Shown here: positions 39,381 to 40,290 of the stretch, one piece after another
How the letters are laid out: each line of letters opens with the position of its first letter
Position numbering within the stretch: position 1 is the first letter of the stretch
Assembly: GCA_017550765.1 (NCBI GenBank)
Contig: JAFZOC010000142.1
Span: 1 to 40,290 of the forward strand
Length of the DNA: 40,290 nt
From: Oscillospiraceae bacterium
GTDB taxonomy: Bacteria; Bacillota_A; Clostridia; Oscillospirales; Oscillospiraceae
Direction of reading: 5' to 3'
Made by a program: the position numbers and the translations under genes
Notes under the pieces: model-generated
Databases searched by the model: none
Told to the model about the DNA's origin: nothing
The model's input: only the letters and a program-made list of their open reading frames with translations

Positions 39381-39677
39381 TCCCCTGAGATCGATCCCAC
39401 CTATGTTGGGATCCCAGCAAAGGGCCATCCCGAAGTGGTAGATCCGGCTGTCGAGCCGACCTGCACGGAGCCCGGCTAGACCGAAGGAAAGCATTGCAGC
39501 GTGTACGGTGAAGTGCTGGTGCCGCAGCAGGCGATCCCGGCAACGGGGGACCCAGTTTCACAGACCGCGCCCAAGACTGGGGACGAGAGCGACCCCGTGG
39601 TTTGGGCCTCGGTGCTGTCGTTCAGCGCCCTTTCCCTTGCGGCGGTGTTGTACTTCCTGAAACGCAGGAAAGCATAA
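39381..39677 (+). pseudogene. Remnant of a sortase-anchored surface protein
   Basis: Read in one frame the stretch gives IPAKGHPEVVDPAVEPTCT, then EPG, an in-frame TAG (39477-39479), then TEGKHCSVYGEVLVPQQAIP and ATGD. This is the repeat module common in clostridial cell-wall proteins, which usually carries CSVCGE; here Cys has become Tyr. It ends with APKTGDES, a hydrophobic stretch and KRRKA before TAA, which is a (L/S/N)PxTG-type sorting signal. There is no plausible start, SD or upstream body, so it is the 3' relic of a once larger gene. Confidence 0.75.
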
Positions 39678-39696
39678 AGATCAAATAAAGTATTGA

Positions 39697-39727
39697 GGAC
39701 GGGGCGCGTTCCCCGCCCTTGTTCTGT
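39697..39727 (+). terminator. Hairpin terminator after the surface-protein remnant
   Basis: CGGGG (39700-39704) pairs with CCCCG (39711-39715) around a CGCGTT loop, and the stem can extend to 39697/39718 past one mismatch. TTGTTCTG follows. Confidence 0.6.
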
Positions 39728-39988
39728 CTGTTCGTATGTATGCGCCTTTCCAGATCTGGTGTCGGAGCAGGTGAGGGCCTCTATTTTTTACCCTGTCAGG
39801 AATAGGGCGACCGTTCGGTATCTGCGCAGAAAACGTCCAGTCAGGCCTACATCCGTGTTTCGATCAAAGCGCACCGATACCCCGGCCTCTCGCTGTATAT
39901 ACCCCGCGGGGGTAATTATCCCGCGGCACAGTTTTATCATACAGGTGTCTTTTCTCCTGACCGTACTTCTCCTTCTGCCTTGCGGGAC
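39728..39988 (+). other. Non-coding stretch with one hairpin
   Basis: I see no convincing gene. A 7-bp hairpin CCGCGGG/CCCGCGG (39904-39910 with 39920-39926) is followed by CACAGTTTTATC and might act as a weak terminator. With the features on either side this covers the long interval 39226-40103. Confidence 0.4.
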
Positions 39989-40017
39989 TTGACTTCACCC
40001 AACGTATGGGGCATAAT
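39989..40017 (+). promoter_or_regulatory. Sigma-A promoter of the lipoprotein gene
   Basis: TTGACT (39989-39994), a 17-base spacer and CATAAT (40012-40017). The transcript would begin about 40024, leaving a leader of 80-95 bases. Confidence 0.8.
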
Positions 40018-40103
40018 GAGATCGTATCGCGGTATAGCGTCTCGCGTACGTCTTTCGTTCAGATCGGGACGAAACCGCTTCGCATCACAGTATCTAGGAA
40101 TGG

Positions 40104-40290
40104 ATGTGTTCACACCTCATGAGAGCTCAGGATACAGCCACCGATCGGGCCCACAGCCCGCGATTACATCACGTTGTCGTGATGTGGCTGCTCCTGCTGG
40201 CGATCCTGCTCAGCGCGTGCAGCATGCCCTCCGCGATGACGTCCCGGCCCGAAGAGCCCACGCCAAGCCCCGAGATCATCGTGGAGCTCC
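40104..40290 (+). CDS. Putative lipoprotein, N-terminal part (cut by window end)
   Basis: The frame runs to the window edge. A hydrophobic stretch VVVMWLLLLAILLSAC ends in a lipobox (LSAC, Cys34 if counted from ATG 40119), followed by a Pro/Ser/Thr-rich spacer SRPEEPTPSPE. This is typical of a lipid-anchored extracytoplasmic protein. ATG 40104 has AGGA four bases upstream; ATG 40119 is the alternative and lacks an SD. The functional domain lies outside the window, so no role can be given. Confidence 0.75.
   Translation, partial: MCSHLMRAQDTATDRAHSPRLHHVVVMWLLLLAILLSACSMPSAMTSRPEEPTPSPEIIVEL

Noticed and set aside
39693..39992. 99-residue open frame before the lipoprotein gene
   Set aside because: It starts in a terminator hairpin, has no SD and its sequence shows no recognisable pattern.

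Overview
The window is a GC-rich chromosomal segment of an endospore-forming bacterium of the Clostridia (Bacillota). This rests on the mix of genes. There is a large-type SRP RNA upstream of dnaX, a CdaA/CdaR cyclic-di-AMP pair, RemA, a PASTA-domain kinase with its PP2C phosphatase, a SpoVM-like micro-peptide and a SPOCS/LysM spore-coat-type protein. The order from yicC to spoVM (about 24.65-36.49 kb) follows the gene order known from Bacillus subtilis, with some members missing. I cannot name the genus. I saw no phage, IS element, CRISPR array, tRNA or rRNA gene.

Layout. 0-1.5 kb: the 3' end of an M23 peptidase and an S41-family protein that lacks its catalytic dyad. 1.5-3.7 kb: greA-lysS behind a perfect consensus promoter, closed by a strong terminator. 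3.75-6.4 kb: two coupled GNAT acetyltransferases, an ArsC/Spx-like protein and an HD phosphohydrolase. 6.5-10.7 kb, minus strand: a MoxR ATPase-DUF58-transglutaminase operon, with a shared bidirectional terminator at its end. 10.78-13.6 kb: SRP RNA, dnaX and ybaB. 13.7-17.2 kb: a radical SAM/SPASM protein, a secreted DUF1002 protein (minus strand) and an AGCS sodium:amino-acid symporter. 17.3-20.5 kb: a structured leader RNA, comF, an MreB-type actin, ispD and ispF. 20.6-22.0 kb: a DUF3343 protein translationally coupled to a cysteine desulfurase.

22.0-36.5 kb: a promoter of TTGCGT-17-TATAAT type starts a tightly packed run with no internal intrinsic terminator that I can see: cdaA, cdaR, rseC-like, yicC, remA, gmk, rpoZ, priA, def, fmt, rsmB, rlmN, prpC, prkC and rsgA. 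It is followed by a long hairpin, a 51-residue membrane protein and a 23-residue SpoVM homologue. The run joins second-messenger synthesis, Ser/Thr phosphorylation, nucleotide supply, replication restart and translation initiation and maturation.

36.8-40.3 kb: a SPOCS/LysM protein, a YebC-family protein behind its own promoter, the degenerate tail of a sortase-anchored surface protein, and the start of a lipoprotein gene cut by the window edge.

The least expected items are the S41 protein without its Ser/Lys dyad, the spoVM micro-ORF and its membrane-protein neighbour behind a hairpin that covers the ribosome-binding site, the unassigned multi-helix leader before comF, the surface-protein relic, and an exact 14-bp tandem duplication across the rlmN/prpC junction. 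I found no clearly new multi-gene system. Most of the window is conserved housekeeping.
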